A stretch of 64,000 nt of DNA from Fasciolopsis buskii (lineage: Eukaryota > Platyhelminthes > Trematoda > Plagiorchiida > Fasciolidae). The stretch lies in contig LUCM01002214.1 in the NCBI GenBank assembly GCA_008360955.1, positions 8,721 through 72,720 of the forward strand, read 5' to 3'. The notes under the pieces were generated by a model. It searched no databases. It was given only the letters and a program-made list of their open reading frames with translations, and was not told the DNA's origin. The number at the start of each line of letters is the position of its first letter. Position 1 is the stretch's first letter. A program made the translations under genes and the position numbers. Of this stretch, positions 33,560-45,720 are shown in pieces.

Positions 33560-36500
33560 CCTTATTACTCGTGAGTAGTGTGTGGGATTGGTATTTTCTG
33601 TGCTTCACTGAATCCTCATCCAGGACTCCATCTTTCAGGTGAAAAACTCAGATCTTCGATCAACCCTACACTGGAGTGCCTAACTCGAGTTTCTCTCTTA
33701 TTAAAGCTAATTATTGTGCACTATTCACTGTCGTAATCTGTGTTTGAAACCTGGGGTCTGGCATTGAAACCCGGTCATGCAATTACCCACTGACCAATCA
33801 ACTTCGTTCAAAAGCTATTGGAATGTCGCCTTGAATTATAGCCGGTTGTATGCACACCGAAGATTACACAGGTCGGGAATGTCGGTCCAAAAGGTGATAA
33901 TAAAAACAATGCGGTAAGGCATAACTGGAGAACTAAATGGCAAAGTTATTTTCATAGGTCGAATGCGATTAAAAGGTTAAAAACGAGTAACGTGAAAGGT
34001 ACGCACGACTGACACTCGGTATGCACATGAGCGACTGGGACGCATGCAGTCCATAAGGTTTATCATGGATAAGGGAATAATCTGCGTCCTTTTACACAAT
34101 GGTAAGAGCAAAGCGAAGCGAAATACTTGGCAATTACAAACGTGATTAAGATCCACATAAGATCTACCACCATGAATCGTTAGTACTTACGTTAAATACA
34201 TTTATCGCGAAAAAAAATGCGTCTACGCCGAGAATTTAAGCAAAAAATGACAGAATCGGTGAACAGATGAAGACTAATACTATACATCACACAAGTTGCT
34301 GTTATAAATCAATGCCACAGATAAGATCTGAGAAACTTGTAAAAGAAAACGAGGGCTACGAATACGCAAAGATATTCTGCGCGTATCTTTAAGAATGTAA
34401 TTATGATGTGTTCGGTCACTTAAACTCTTACGACAGAATCACTACAAAGCTGTTCATTAGTCGTAGGTTGGAACACTGTCTTCCCTGTCAATATGCAGAA
34501 CTCAGGATTTGCCTTTCCATGAAGGTATGTAATTTCCGTTTCCAAGTGCAAATAGTGACTGAATTAGGAGAAGATGAGCGTTGAATGAATGGAGGACTAA
34601 AAAACTGACGAAAAAACCAGGCAATTACTAATAGATTCAATCTGTAATTTAATTATGATAATCGATGATAAGTAATTTGTTGGCTTTTCTTTATCCTGAC
34701 TGAAAAAATAAATAATAAGCAATTTCCCGCAGATCTGAATTTTTTGCCCGCGAAAAAAAAGTAAATTAAATTTTTTAAATGAACTCTTTACTGGACCGAA
34801 TTAGTAGAACAATTTCCAAATTGTTGAGGTCAACACCTGAATTAGTTCAACGGATAAATAACGAGAAGCGGGAAAAGTCATATTAACCACAAGGAAAATC
34901 TCCGAATAGAAATCAGTGTCTGCATGACAAACGGTGAAAATAATGGGTGAAATGATTAACGATAAGATAATGACACTTGTTTACACATGACCTTCTCGTT
35001 GCTATGGCTAACCGATTTATTTTGTGTGTGTAGACAAGTTGCTTACAGTTTGGCTCACAAAGAATTGTACCATCCACCCTGTCACCATATAGCAGTACAA
35101 TTTTTTACCAATAACAATAGCATTTCAGAGGATTAAAATGTAAACAAGAATGATTGTCTTCAAATAACACGTGCGATTAGACCATCCGACGATTGTTATT
35201 CATAGTGCACAACATTGCAGATGGGGCTCCACATTGTTGTTATTGATTTTCTTAGGAAGTATTGACCCTCCGTAAACGACTTTTCCCGCCATGGTTTGTA
35301 TTCCTTCAGAAAGCAAAGACTTTCAGTCAACCATTCATTCTTTCATATACATGAGTGATTTGTAACAACAATATGAGTAAACTAAGAAGCTTTAATCCAG
35401 TTCTTTCATGATTGACTAGATGCATACCATGCGGTTTGAGCGGGGGATGAAGAATATTGATTTATATTTAGAAAAAGAATTTGTAAGATAATACGCGCTT
35501 TGTTGTCTCATACCAAAACAATCATTTGAATGAGATTTTTCAGAAGTTGATTGACCAAACATGTAAGATAACAAGGATGTGAGTTCACCAAGCCGAGCAT
35601 CGAAGACTAAAGGTCGAAACTTGACTATTCCGAGGCTGGTAAAATGACAAATCAATCAGAGAACGGGAGTAGTATTTGGAATCAGCTGTTTCGGTCCAAC
35701 ACGGCAACTGGAAACAGACAACTAAAGGAATGAGGTCATTACCAGAAACATGGCGACCGAAAGATACAGGAACGAGCCCGGTGACCAGCCTTATCGGACT
35801 TCTGCGTTCAATGCTGAAAATGAACCTGGCCCTTAGGCACTGTCTGATTCACTAACCAAATTCTGCCTTCCCTTCACAATAATACATGTTGCATGAATAA
35901 CCTGATACTTTAATATTTGTCACCTGACTGGGTTAGGAACAGAGTCCGCACAGGCGTGTCATTGTCACTATTTGGAGTAGAGGCAAACATAAAAAGTCAC
36001 ATATCCCGAACCATTTCAATCCTCTACGACTGGACACCCATTCAGGTCTTCCAACGCACATGTCCAATCACAATTTTGAAGTGCCAGATTAAGCTAAACG
36101 GGGGGTTAAGACGTTGTCCTCTCAGCATCACCCATAAGTACTTTTCAATTTCGTAAACCCTAGGCAAATATTCGTGATTCGAAAGCTACAACAAAAAATT
36201 TCCTTTCAACTTAGCCAGCCTATGACAGTGGACACTCTTTACTATTAAGATGTATTACTTACGAGTTGGTGGGTTTGCACTGACCTACCCTGGATTTAGA
36301 CAACCGGTATATAATAAGCAACCTCAATTAGAGAGAACGAACAGGGGTTATAAGAGTTGGCAAAACTGAGGTTAAGTTTTTTGCACTCAAATAAAACAAG
36401 CGTGACTGTCAGCGCACTTGACCATACTGTCAAAGGTGTTCAATCAACAGATTAGGAAAGCTTCATAATCCCAATACAAACTGAGTCTAAATAATGAAAT
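33560..36500. other. Anonymous DNA, AT-richer than average
   Basis: No coding frame with splice support and no repeat shared with the rest of the window. Confidence 0.4.
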
Positions 36501-36536
36501 TAATCCACCTGTGTTATTACCAAACACTTCAACTTA

Positions 36537-36815
36537 CCTCAAGAAAAACCATGGAAGCACTGCACAGCTGTTTCCATTCTTATTAGAAATCATCATCAGT
36601 GCCACACACACCGCGCCCGAACTGGGACGCGAACCCAGAACAAGGACGAACGATTCTGAGTCGAACGCCTTAGCCATTACGCTTACCGGGCAGGCTGTGA
36701 ACAGCGTTTGCTGAACCTTCACCACCATGATGACTTGCACCTATCCGTCACTGATTTGCGGACGGTTACTGTCCGCTAGCTCACAGCGATCGACCCCTAC
36801 TGATAGAATGACTCT
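36537..36815 (-). mobile_element. SINE family B, copy 2
   Basis: Minus strand: leader GGTCGATCGCTGTGAGCTAG, A-box-like GTAAGCGTAATGGCTAAGG, B box GGGTTCGCGTCCCAG, then the CAGCTGTGCAGTGCTTCCAT body. Matches copy 1 at 6880-7150 almost throughout. Confidence 0.78.
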
Positions 36816-36884
36816 CTCTGCAGGTAGCGCCTAAGTTAAACAACGAAGCTTGGGGATTTATTGACCTACAGAGCTGATTACATT

Positions 36885-36990
36885 GATACATTTTAGTAGT
36901 GGGGAGATTGAATGTTTACATGAAGACTCATATGATATCATCGGCTCAAACTCAACCAAAGAGAAACCATGGAAGCAATGCACACCGTTT
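36885..36990 (-). mobile_element. SINE family B, 3' half, inverted
   Basis: Reverse complement of the 3' half of the next copy, including its end (CATTCAATCTCCCCACTACT then AAAATG). It lacks the tRNA-like head and abuts the next copy head-on. Confidence 0.72.
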
Positions 36991-36992
36991 CA

Positions 36993-37295
36993 TCGCTGTC
37001 AGCTTAGTAACCGTGCAAATCACTGACGGAATAGGCTGCAACATCATATGGTGAAGTTACAACAAACCGTTCACAGCCTGCCCGGTAGCGTAATGGCTAA
37101 GGCGTTCGACTCAGAATCGTTCGTCCCGAGTTCGCGTCCGAGTTCGGGCGTGGTGGATATGCACTGTTGATGATTCCTAACAAGGATGAAACAGCTGTAC
37201 AGTGCTTCCATGGTTTCTTTATGGTGAATTGAGCGATGATATCACATGGTGAATTATTTCATGTAAACATTCAATGTCCTACCACTAAAATGTAT
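36993..37295 (+). mobile_element. SINE family B, copy 4, complete 3' end
   Basis: Head GGTAGCGTAATGGCTAAGGC and the loop CTCAGAA, B-box region GAGTTCGCGTCC, body with CAGCTGTACAGTGCTTCCAT, and the family end CATTCAATGTCCTACCACTA. With the inverted half to its left it makes arms of about 105 bp around the tRNA-like head. Confidence 0.8.
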
Positions 37296-37514
37296 CAAGT
37301 GAGATTTCTCAATGATATCGTAAACCGGACTTGACGAATGTCTTTGAAATCTAACGCCAACAGCCCAATGAGGTAGTCTGCGAACAAGATGGATATAAAC
37401 GTCACTACGATCAGAATTTCCGTTGTAAATCGATATATCGAACCTGTTTTCAATTTTATTTTGATAAAATCATGCAGTGGTAGGAAATAAGTATAATCTG
37501 CTCGTGTCACTGAT

Positions 37515-38970
37515 CACTATCGGGTATGCGCCACAACCAGATTCGATCTAATTCGGTACGAAGTGCGTTCTAGTTGAAACACCCGAAGAATGAATTTGAG
37601 CATGCTCAGTTACTTTTTATTCATCCAAAAAGCTTGCACGAATGCGCGCTGGTTTTGGTTCCGACCTTGAAACCCCCGTAATAATGCCGAAAAAGAAAAA
37701 TCCAAAAATCATGAAACAGAGGATAATTACTATAACATCAGTCCCATTCCGGATGTAACATAGGATAAAGTGTTTGCATGAAAAATATCATTGAGTGGCT
37801 TCGGTCGATAGCAGTAGAAGTAGATGACGGTTGTCCAGTGGTAAAACATGGTTTACACACTTCAATGCCTAGCATCATTTCTTCTAAACCAGCCCCCAAA
37901 AATAGTGTGAAGACACTGTAAAATTTGCCGCATATGATCATTCATCTACCATCCACTTCCACGTCATCGGCTATTCGTAGGGATTTATGAACCGTCGGTG
38001 GACTTGATGGTACCCGGTTGCCTAAACCAAAGTAGACGGTCGATTCAGGGGATTCGATCTTCAACCTATGACCACAGAGTCTAATCTGTAAGGTCGTAAG
38101 CCGTTCTGACGGTTCCGTCGTTGAATCTCAGCTCACGAGTGAAAGTCACATTTTAGAAATGCATTGCCCAAAATTCATTCCATTTGTAAAGCACGACAGG
38201 ATGTCGACACATTTTTCAAACGACCTCTTCGTGAAAATCACCATGTTTGCAAGGATGGAAATATGACTGAAATGAAGTAACTTTTACCGTTCATAAATAC
38301 TGCAATAGGATATTTGGATTTCACGTATCCCAAACAATCATTTGGAACGTGTCAACACAGATGGATGGGGAATAAAAGTGATACACAAATAGAAAGAAAC
38401 GTTCCCCTCTGTCATTCTTACTCATTAAACAGATGACCGGTGCATTCGCTGATCTGATTGCCTGGCTCCATGTTCTTTATGCATTCTTCATTTTTCATTC
38501 GGACAGATCGATTTAGTTGGAAAGTGAAGATATTTCAACTTCATCGGAGTTTTGGCTGTTGATTTTAGTCTTTCACGTCGGAAACACGGTACAAAATTGC
38601 TGCTCTCACATTTTTTTGCACAAGTAACCAACCAGTCACGGGAACCATGGTCTGTTTAGGACTGCCGGCGTTTGCTAAGGGCCAAGCCCATCACCAAGGT
38701 GAAATAAACATTTTCAGCCAAGTCGCTCTCACCCCTTCGGGGCCGAAACTGATTAAAAAGGTCAGTTTTACACAGTCTATCTAGATACGAATTCACCAAA
38801 TGGCAGATGCAATTGCACCCCTTAATCAGTCTGTCTTTAATTCGCCTAACAACAGGACGAAATGCATGTACTGAGTTTTTCTTGATTATTCATCGATCCT
38901 TGAATCTGTCTTGTTCTATTTGACTGAGAAAATTACAGTTATTTTTCGTCACTCATCTTTACGAACCGTC
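37515..38970. other. Anonymous DNA
   Basis: A degenerate B-box-like site (GATCGAATCCCC, minus, near 38060) is present, but nothing else of a SINE. Confidence 0.35.
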
Positions 38971-39087
38971 GAATGGCCACTTCTCAGCCTCACTTGCATG
39001 TCATCCAGGGAACAAGGCACTCGACAGCTGCATTTCGTGGTTCCAGTGTAATGGAAAAATGCTATTCCGTGACTTTTTCTTTCTACA

Positions 39088-39121
39088 GCTTACATTGCAA
39101 GATGCAAGGCCGTACGTTCCA
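39088..39121 (+). CDS. Micro-exon candidate (34 nt)
   Basis: A very good acceptor (TTTTTCTTTCTACAG) and a good donor (CCAA then GTAAGA) enclose 34 nt reading Leu-Thr-Leu-Gln-Asp-Ala-Arg-Pro-Tyr-Val-Pro. Isolated, so only a candidate. Confidence 0.22.
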
Positions 39122-39969
39122 AGTAAGAAGGTCCCTTCTCTGTGTTCTGTTTATTGGGCTATCACCAATTTTGTACAACAATATATTCTGTGTATTCCCA
39201 TGTGCCAGTTCTGCAATTTTCGCTGGTCAGCTGAAGATTGACTTCAGGCTGCTGATGTGCGATCCCAAGCTGATCAGACAGGTTTCACAAACTCTACTCT
39301 GTTCTTGCTAGCAATACTGGTGATAGACTTTTCATTGCTTGTTCAAAATTCGTCAGTTAAATTCTGTCCGAAAAACTCCCCTGTTTTTACACTGACTTCT
39401 CGGAAAGAATATCCGATTCCTTCACACTTGCACGTACCAGTTTGTCGCATCTCGCATGTCCGCATGCGCTGATCCTTTGACACCGCATCGCCCGAATTCC
39501 GACCGACAGAGTGCGGGTGTGCTCAAAACTCTCGAATTTATTTTTTTGGTAAACACAAGGCAAGGCGTACATTTCTTTTCTTCTTATGACTCTTTTAACA
39601 ATACTATTGTTCCCGGCTGAGAACCTGTGTACGACCTGTTGAAGCTCAAATACAAACACAAATAAGGTCGAATTAGGATATCTATTAGGCTACTGAAATT
39701 CATGGGAGTAGTGTAGTTCTGTAAATGACAGATTATATAAGCTGCTGTCACCAATCTTGAAGTTTGGAGTTATATTTTCGCGATCCACGATAAGGGGTAA
39801 CCAATCTCGAAAGGTACTAATTTCTCCATAGAAAAATGACTGATCAAATCATTTCGTATGAAATCGGTTGGCTCAATTAGGCCAGATATAGATTTTTATG
39901 TGACTTTCTGGGACCAAGCATTATTAATAATAATGTTATTACACGAAAAAATACCTGAATACAAAAATC

Positions 39970-40069
39970 AATAATATGGGACCTTGTGTCCTTTTTCTAA
40001 AGATTGTGTGATATTTAAATGAACTCATCATACATGCATGCTTTTAAAGATTCAAATGAGATTCTAGCG
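39970..40069. mobile_element. Family E fragment, right terminus
   Basis: GGGACCTTGTGTCCTTTTTC and the end GATTCAAATGAGATTCTAGC match the right half of copies 1 and 2, with an internal deletion. Confidence 0.6.
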
Positions 40070-40084
40070 AAACCTTACCAAAAG

Positions 40085-42080
40085 AGTGTTCTAGTAGGCG
40101 AACGATTTGATAGAAGAGAACCGCAAAAGCATACCTGACGAGCGGCGATAACCGCGAAACTTGTTTTATGCTTCCGAGGAATTTGGTCTAGCCATCAGTT
40201 TGGGAACCGCGCAACGACAACTTAGAAGAAGTGATATTATTGTCCTCATGCTTCGGCTTCAGCAAAGTAGAACAACAAAATTACCGCTGATACAAGTGGC
40301 CAGAGAGGATTGGTGATCCGGACTAAGTGTAGTGCACTGGTTGTAGGATGAAAATATTACCGTTTAAAAACAGTGATGGTGATATACGATATAACTAGCC
40401 GACATTTTGATCACTCCGTAAATCCTATCAGACTTGATTATAAAGAATCATATATAGATCATTAATCACTTTAATTCTTAATTATACCAAAATTACCTAA
40501 GTGGCTTCATGGGATCTCGTTCTCATAGGTGTGGGAAAGTAAGGCGTCTGTCTCCTCAGAGTACATGTCCCTACGTGACCCCAATGCATACTGCACTGAT
40601 TTATCATGTTATCTTCGATAATACGCGTGAACATATCGACTTGCTAGGTCTTTCGAAAGGGCGTTAGGTTTGTCAAACAATCCCAAATAGTTGTATACAA
40701 TTCCAGCTAATTTCGACAAGTGGTTCTGGTTGTTCGTGCAGTCGATATACCACTGAAGGAAAATGAAAAGTAGAACAAAAAGAGACTACTCCTGGGAAAC
40801 AATCTGTATGCTGCTGTTTCAACATCGTTAGGAATCGTCGACAATGGAATGGGAACTTGTATGATGCTTCCATTCATGGTTTCCAATCATTCTGTCCGAT
40901 GAACTACTCAAAAGTCCTAGTTTATCTGTAATAAGCCTGGCTTTAACAACATGACAGACTGCCTTGCGCAATGTCAAAATGCAACCGACCCCATCCTGGA
41001 CTTGCAGTGATCCAGTGGAGTAGGCGGCTAATCCTAAAGAGGTCAGTCACTTTAATGGCAGACTGAAATTCGTTCTCCTCCTTCTCGTTACCATATCGGA
41101 CCTATTTGGACTTTATACGGTCCTGGGGCACTGTAGGTTTTAGGGGCACAGCCATTGGTTCCCACCCTCATCCGCCGGGCATCCTGAAGACTGTAATTGT
41201 TACGGTCATGCACTCACAGGTACCCTCATGTGTCACCATATAGAGAAAAGGACGTAAACAATGAGCAAGGCAGAGGAGAGGAAAAGAAATAATGTGCAGC
41301 GTTCACAACACATGCCAGTTCTTCCATTATCCAGCTCCACAGCGGCACCTATCCAGTAGAATTCATGAGTCCTCTGTGGAGTTGATACTACCTAATTCTC
41401 GAAGCCGAAGTACAGGTTTGATTTAGGAGACCCTACACTGAACTTCTGACCAAATGGTCTAGCCCATAAAGCAGAAGGCCGATGTGAATAATCCCTCATT
41501 CTATAGGCATTTCGGATGAAATGAGACGTTGTGCTTGACCAATAATCCCGTCCGCCACATACAGCCGTATGCTTCCAAACGTAAGCGGTGGTTATTTTCA
41601 AATCAAAGTCCTGTCATCTCACTTAGACTGATTACCAAAGTCCAATCAACTCGGTGAACAGAGCTGAGCATTCGTCTCCATCCTTGTACCACAAGCACGA
41701 GAAGACAGTGCGTGCGACTTTCTCAGCAGAGATTATTTGAGGTATCGATATTTAGGGAAAAAGATGAGAAGTTTTCAGGACGAGTATCCTAATCGGAGCC
41801 TGGTAGACCAACTCCCGACCATGCTGAGTTATCTGGAGTTACGGTCATTCTCATGCGAAAACCACAACACACGACAGTGAAAAAAACCCATGAGAAATTC
41901 ACAATAAAATTGTGGTTTATTCTGGCACATTCATTCCTAAGTAGAGTTCAAGCATTTAATCCCTTGTTCTTTGATGGAGAATATCTCCGATTGAATCTTG
42001 CCACCACTGGTCAACTATCGATTCAGCAGCTGACGCACCTTTACCGGACTACCATAAAACAGCTCCGAGAAGGTCAGTAA
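40085..42080. other. Anonymous DNA, possibly with RTE leader
   Basis: No motif is recognisable. The last few hundred bases may be the decayed upstream part of the RTE remnant that starts at about 42085. Confidence 0.3.
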
Positions 42081-42084
42081 TGCT

Positions 42085-44040
42085 CTATGACCACGAGATA
42101 CGGTTGTCGGGTGCAGAAAGTAAACACCAAGGCGGACCCCTAACTCATGCCGGCAAGTGGAACAATGAAGACTGATATCAATCCTCCATTCGAAATACAA
42201 GTGAGCAGGCGAATAGGTTTTCTTAAAAGGCATAAGGTAAGTAGACCAGATGGACTGTCCACGTTCTCCTTCAGAGATGATGGCGAATTGTCAATATCCG
42301 AGTTACCAAAACTCCTCGGACCAATCCAAGCAAAGGAACAGACTGGTAAGCCCCAATGTGACTCGGTGATCATACTGTCTCGCAAGGAAAATGAACAATC
42401 CTCAAGTGAAAATCACAGAGGAATAAGTTTGATAGGCGTCGCTAGTAAAAAAACTTCGCGGGCATCATCGTATGCCATTGACCTGGTACTCGCCAGATGT
42501 GCACGCAAGAGGACCAAACCATTTTGGGACCAGGTCATAATTGTATTAACAAAATATTTATTGATGTGACAAAACATTGAACATTTGCGCACTTTCCGTA
42601 AATACACGATGTCTGACTTCCTACATTTCGTTCTGCAATACGTTGGCGATGCAAGTCATCGAGCAGTGTGTGACACAGGAATTCGTCTCTTTCATCCAAA
42701 TCCGAAGTCGAGTACTTGCCTATGACGATAATTCGTTACCAGAGTTGGCGTTCTTCACGGGCTCCCTATTTCATCTTCGCTTTTCAACAGTGTAATTTGG
42801 ATGATTACGGAGATAGTCTAAGCTTCTTTGGAGAATGTTGGTTTTGATATCTGATAAGACAAGAAACATTCAATCTCCTACTACTAAAATGTACCAAGAC
42901 AAGAAACTGTCTGACGTGGAATATGCGAACGATGTTGAGTCCCTGAGTGCGAAATCAACAAAGTTACAATTGTTTTTTTCGATTGTCTGAACTATAGTGT
43001 TTGGTGTGCGTTTCGTACCTTCGAAGTGTAGAATGCTGTGACCGGAATGGGTGGATTGGAAACCAAACTTTGTTCTTGCAGTAGTAGAATTGGTTGAAGT
43101 GGATAAGTCTGATCATTTGGATAATGATATCCTACCTGGGTGGTCGTACATCGGACGAATTGTCTTAGTCCATACAAAAGGCTCGATTGGCGCTCACTTA
43201 GGCCAGTCGAAGTATCTGTGGCGTCGGCATGAAATCCGGTTACCGATCAATGGTCGAGCTGGCACAGCCGCAGTAAAGTTGGTGCTGCTATACGACTCAG
43301 AAACAAGGGCGCTAGGAACAAAAGACTGGTAAGGCGCGCATCGAGGTCTACGCATCCAGGATAATTGAATCTCAAATCGACGGCCATCCTGGACAGCCCA
43401 GTGCCGGAATCACGTGAGAACTGGTTGAAACGCGCGGGCGCAACGCACTGGTTGGACTGGTTTACGGTCTCAACTTGTCGTCACGCGGAAATACAGGGCC
43501 TGTGCGAATATGTTGTGGTTGTTTTGCCCATTACATGCTTTCGTTGTTTGAACACCGTTTTGTTCGTAGCATTGGCCGAATACGGCGAGAGACTTTTATG
43601 AGTAAATCAGAGATTAAGTGTGAGGTACTGGGTTTTAAGGTTCAGTCTTCAGAACAGGGGCTGAATCCGAATAGATTAAGGCCACTGGGACCTGTTTTGC
43701 GCACGCCCACAGGACGCCTCGCTTTTTCCACGCTGTTCCCGAAAGCATGTGATGATTGGAGAGTGGGTAGAGGCTGTCGATCGATGACTTGGCAAAGTTG
43801 CATAAACACCTTAACCAGTGAGGAATGACTACCGGGTTAGACTACCCGGGTTTGGGGTCCACGAGATCCCATTAAGCAATGGATGCAGACAATCGATGAT
43901 ATTGGCTCAGTGCCACAGTCCGTGGCGTCCTATCAGTCGAAACATTTCTTCTTCCGTATAATTCTCCAGTTTACTATTTCAGGGTCGATTTTCGATTATT
44001 TCTCGTTCTGTTTTTCTCTTTGATTAAATGATGTCGTGAG
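42085..44040 (+). pseudogene. RTE remnant: reverse transcriptase to 3' end
   Basis: In order: RRIGFLKRHKVSRPDGLS (block 1), NHRGISLIGVAS (block 2), a decayed region with Leu-Pro-Ile-Ser and Phe-Asn near 42760, then LSDVEYANDVESLSA, where the catalytic Tyr-Ala-Asp-Asp reads Tyr-Ala-Asn-Asp. After it come GQSKYLWRRHEIRLPINGRA, VLLYDSETRAL and the C-terminal Gly-Pro-Val pattern. The frame changes several times. The end is a tail (TTAAATGATGTCGTGAG) like that of the fragment at 61.7 kb. The endonuclease is not found. A 28-bp SINE end is inserted at 42868. Confidence 0.85.
42856..42907 (+). mobile_element. Minimal SINE B 3' end inserted in the RTE remnant
   Basis: Twenty-eight bases (42868-42895, ATTCAATCTCCTACTACTAA then AATGTACC) equal the family B 3' end. 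They are bracketed by the exact 12-bp duplication AAGACAAGAAAC (42856-42867 and 42896-42907), so this is a genuine, extremely 5'-truncated insertion. Confidence 0.82.
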
Positions 44041-44164
44041 TCAGAAACCAAAAAATCGGGTATACTGGTGCCGGGTTTTGGTTGTGCAAACAGAGATTGA
44101 ATCTGGAATGTTCCTATCATACTCCATCATATACTCAGTCATGAAAAGTAATAGAAGCAGAAAA

Positions 44165-44340
44165 TAGCCGGTGTACCATCTAGACTGATTGAAAATTCCT
44201 TCCTCCCTTCTTCGCTTCGTTCCTTTTCCGATACCAGACTCTTCCTGTTCAAATTTCTCGTAATGGAACTGACTTTGGTTACTGCCTATTTTTGGCTTGA
44301 TGTATTTTGCCTTCGTTGGTTTGTATCTGTGCTCTCTAGC
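44165..44340 (-). CDS. Basic exon candidate
   Basis: On the minus strand an acceptor (GTAATTTTAG) precedes REHRYKPTKAKYIKPKIGSN and a Lys/Arg/Glu-rich run ending ...GIFNQSRW just before GTACAC. Unrecognised; strongly basic. Confidence 0.27.
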
Positions 44341-44490
44341 TAAAATTACTTTACGGACATTAGCTGCAGTCACAGGTCACTTGACTTGAGGCTGGCTTGT
44401 TTTGTTTCAGTCCACTTTTGTTTTATCGCTCACGTTGGTCGACTGTAGACGTTCCATTCCTTTGCATTGATTTTTGGATGTCACACTTAG

Positions 44491-44555
44491 GCAAGTGTTT
44501 GCTGGACCTGATCAAATGTGCAAAATTTCTTGTATGTACTTGAACCACTTGATAG
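44491..44555 (+). CDS. Short exon candidate (65 nt)
   Basis: Acceptor TCACACTTAG and donor ATAG then GTACGT enclose a single open frame, QVFAGPDQMCKISCMYLNHL. It joins in phase, across a 75-nt intron with a long T-rich tract, to 44631 (GYGLRLIVKCMVAV, stop at 44677). The intron is itself a multiple of three and stop-free. Confidence 0.3.
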
Positions 44556-45656
44556 GTACGTTCTATTTATTCCCCTTCATCGAGCGTTCATTTTCTACGA
44601 TTTTTATCCCATTTTTCGATTATATTTTAGCCGGATATGGACTGAGGCTCATTGTCAAATGTATGGTTGCTGTGTAGATAATTTCTAACTCATGAATAGT
44701 ACCGTAGAATTTGTGGAACAGTCTTGTACTTTCTCGGGTTTCGAATCAAATTGGGCTACACGTTGATTTGAGGTTTCGAAGTGTTATCCAGAAAGTGGTA
44801 AGTTCATTTTTGGATGAATCGTGTTGTGAATCCCTGATCGACTTCATCCGGACCAAGACTAGTGTGTTTGATCGTTACAGCCGGTATCAGCGATCACCCG
44901 CGAACCATCCATTTCGCTATTTCCATTGCATAGCTTTCTCTACCAATGTTCTTCTCTTCGCGTTATCACTGAATGTGCACTCCCAACGTTTTAGCACCGC
45001 GTGTGTCTTGACAGCCGAGATACGAAAGTGCAACAAACGGTGTTTGGATGGTATTTGGTTGGATCCCCTTGCATGGGTTCAAATACCGTCTCAGTCAATG
45101 ACTGTTCGTATTTGGATCTATTTAACTGGTACGTTAAATTTTACCAGACGGTCACAGAAGAAAAATAAATTGATCATCCTCGAAACACCTGCATAGCTCA
45201 GCCTCTAATTCTATATGCGGCACACGAACTCGAACACGCTCACGCGAGCACATACAAATACATAAACAAGCAGGCTAATAATACTCACCACACACTGTCT
45301 GTCTGCGCATCGTAGTTTAGCAAGATGCTCGTTTCTGTTACTGCTAACCCGTAGACTGTTGATGTACAATAATCGACTCCCACCGTAATGTGACCCCTCT
45401 AGGATGACGTGGTGTGACGAATTTAAACCTGGCTTGCAACTCTTAAGTGTTTGACCATATTGGTAAACTTTAACAGAGGTAAAATAGCAATCTATCGTTT
45501 TTAAATGGTGAGTTGAGCGTGGCTGTCACAAGAATAGTTCATAACTTGTTTCACACTGTCTAATCGCGGTTTGTAGGCAGTCTCTACTAGCCAAATGCTC
45601 CGCTCGTTCCACACGGGCAAATACGACCATCATTTACTATTGGTCCAATTTCTAAT

Positions 45657-45720
45657 TATCGATCGGTTTATTCGTCACGTGAGTTGGTTTGTTAGCCCAA
45701 GTCTATTGCACTTAAATCAC
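45657..45720 (+). promoter_or_regulatory. Conserved 5' flank of membrane-protein gene A
   Basis: Thirty bases (45657-45686, containing CACGTGAG) are identical upstream of both gene copies (also at 50957). A splice-acceptor AG sits at the matching place in each (45694-45695 and 50996-50997), about 25 nt before the ATG. This fits either an untranslated first exon upstream or spliced-leader addition close to the start codon, as is common in flukes. Confidence 0.45.

Noticed and set aside
44711..45196. 161-codon frame as a gene
   Set aside because: It starts on a non-ATG codon and is interrupted by a strong donor near 44803 (GTGGTAAGT); no family or second splice site supports the full frame.
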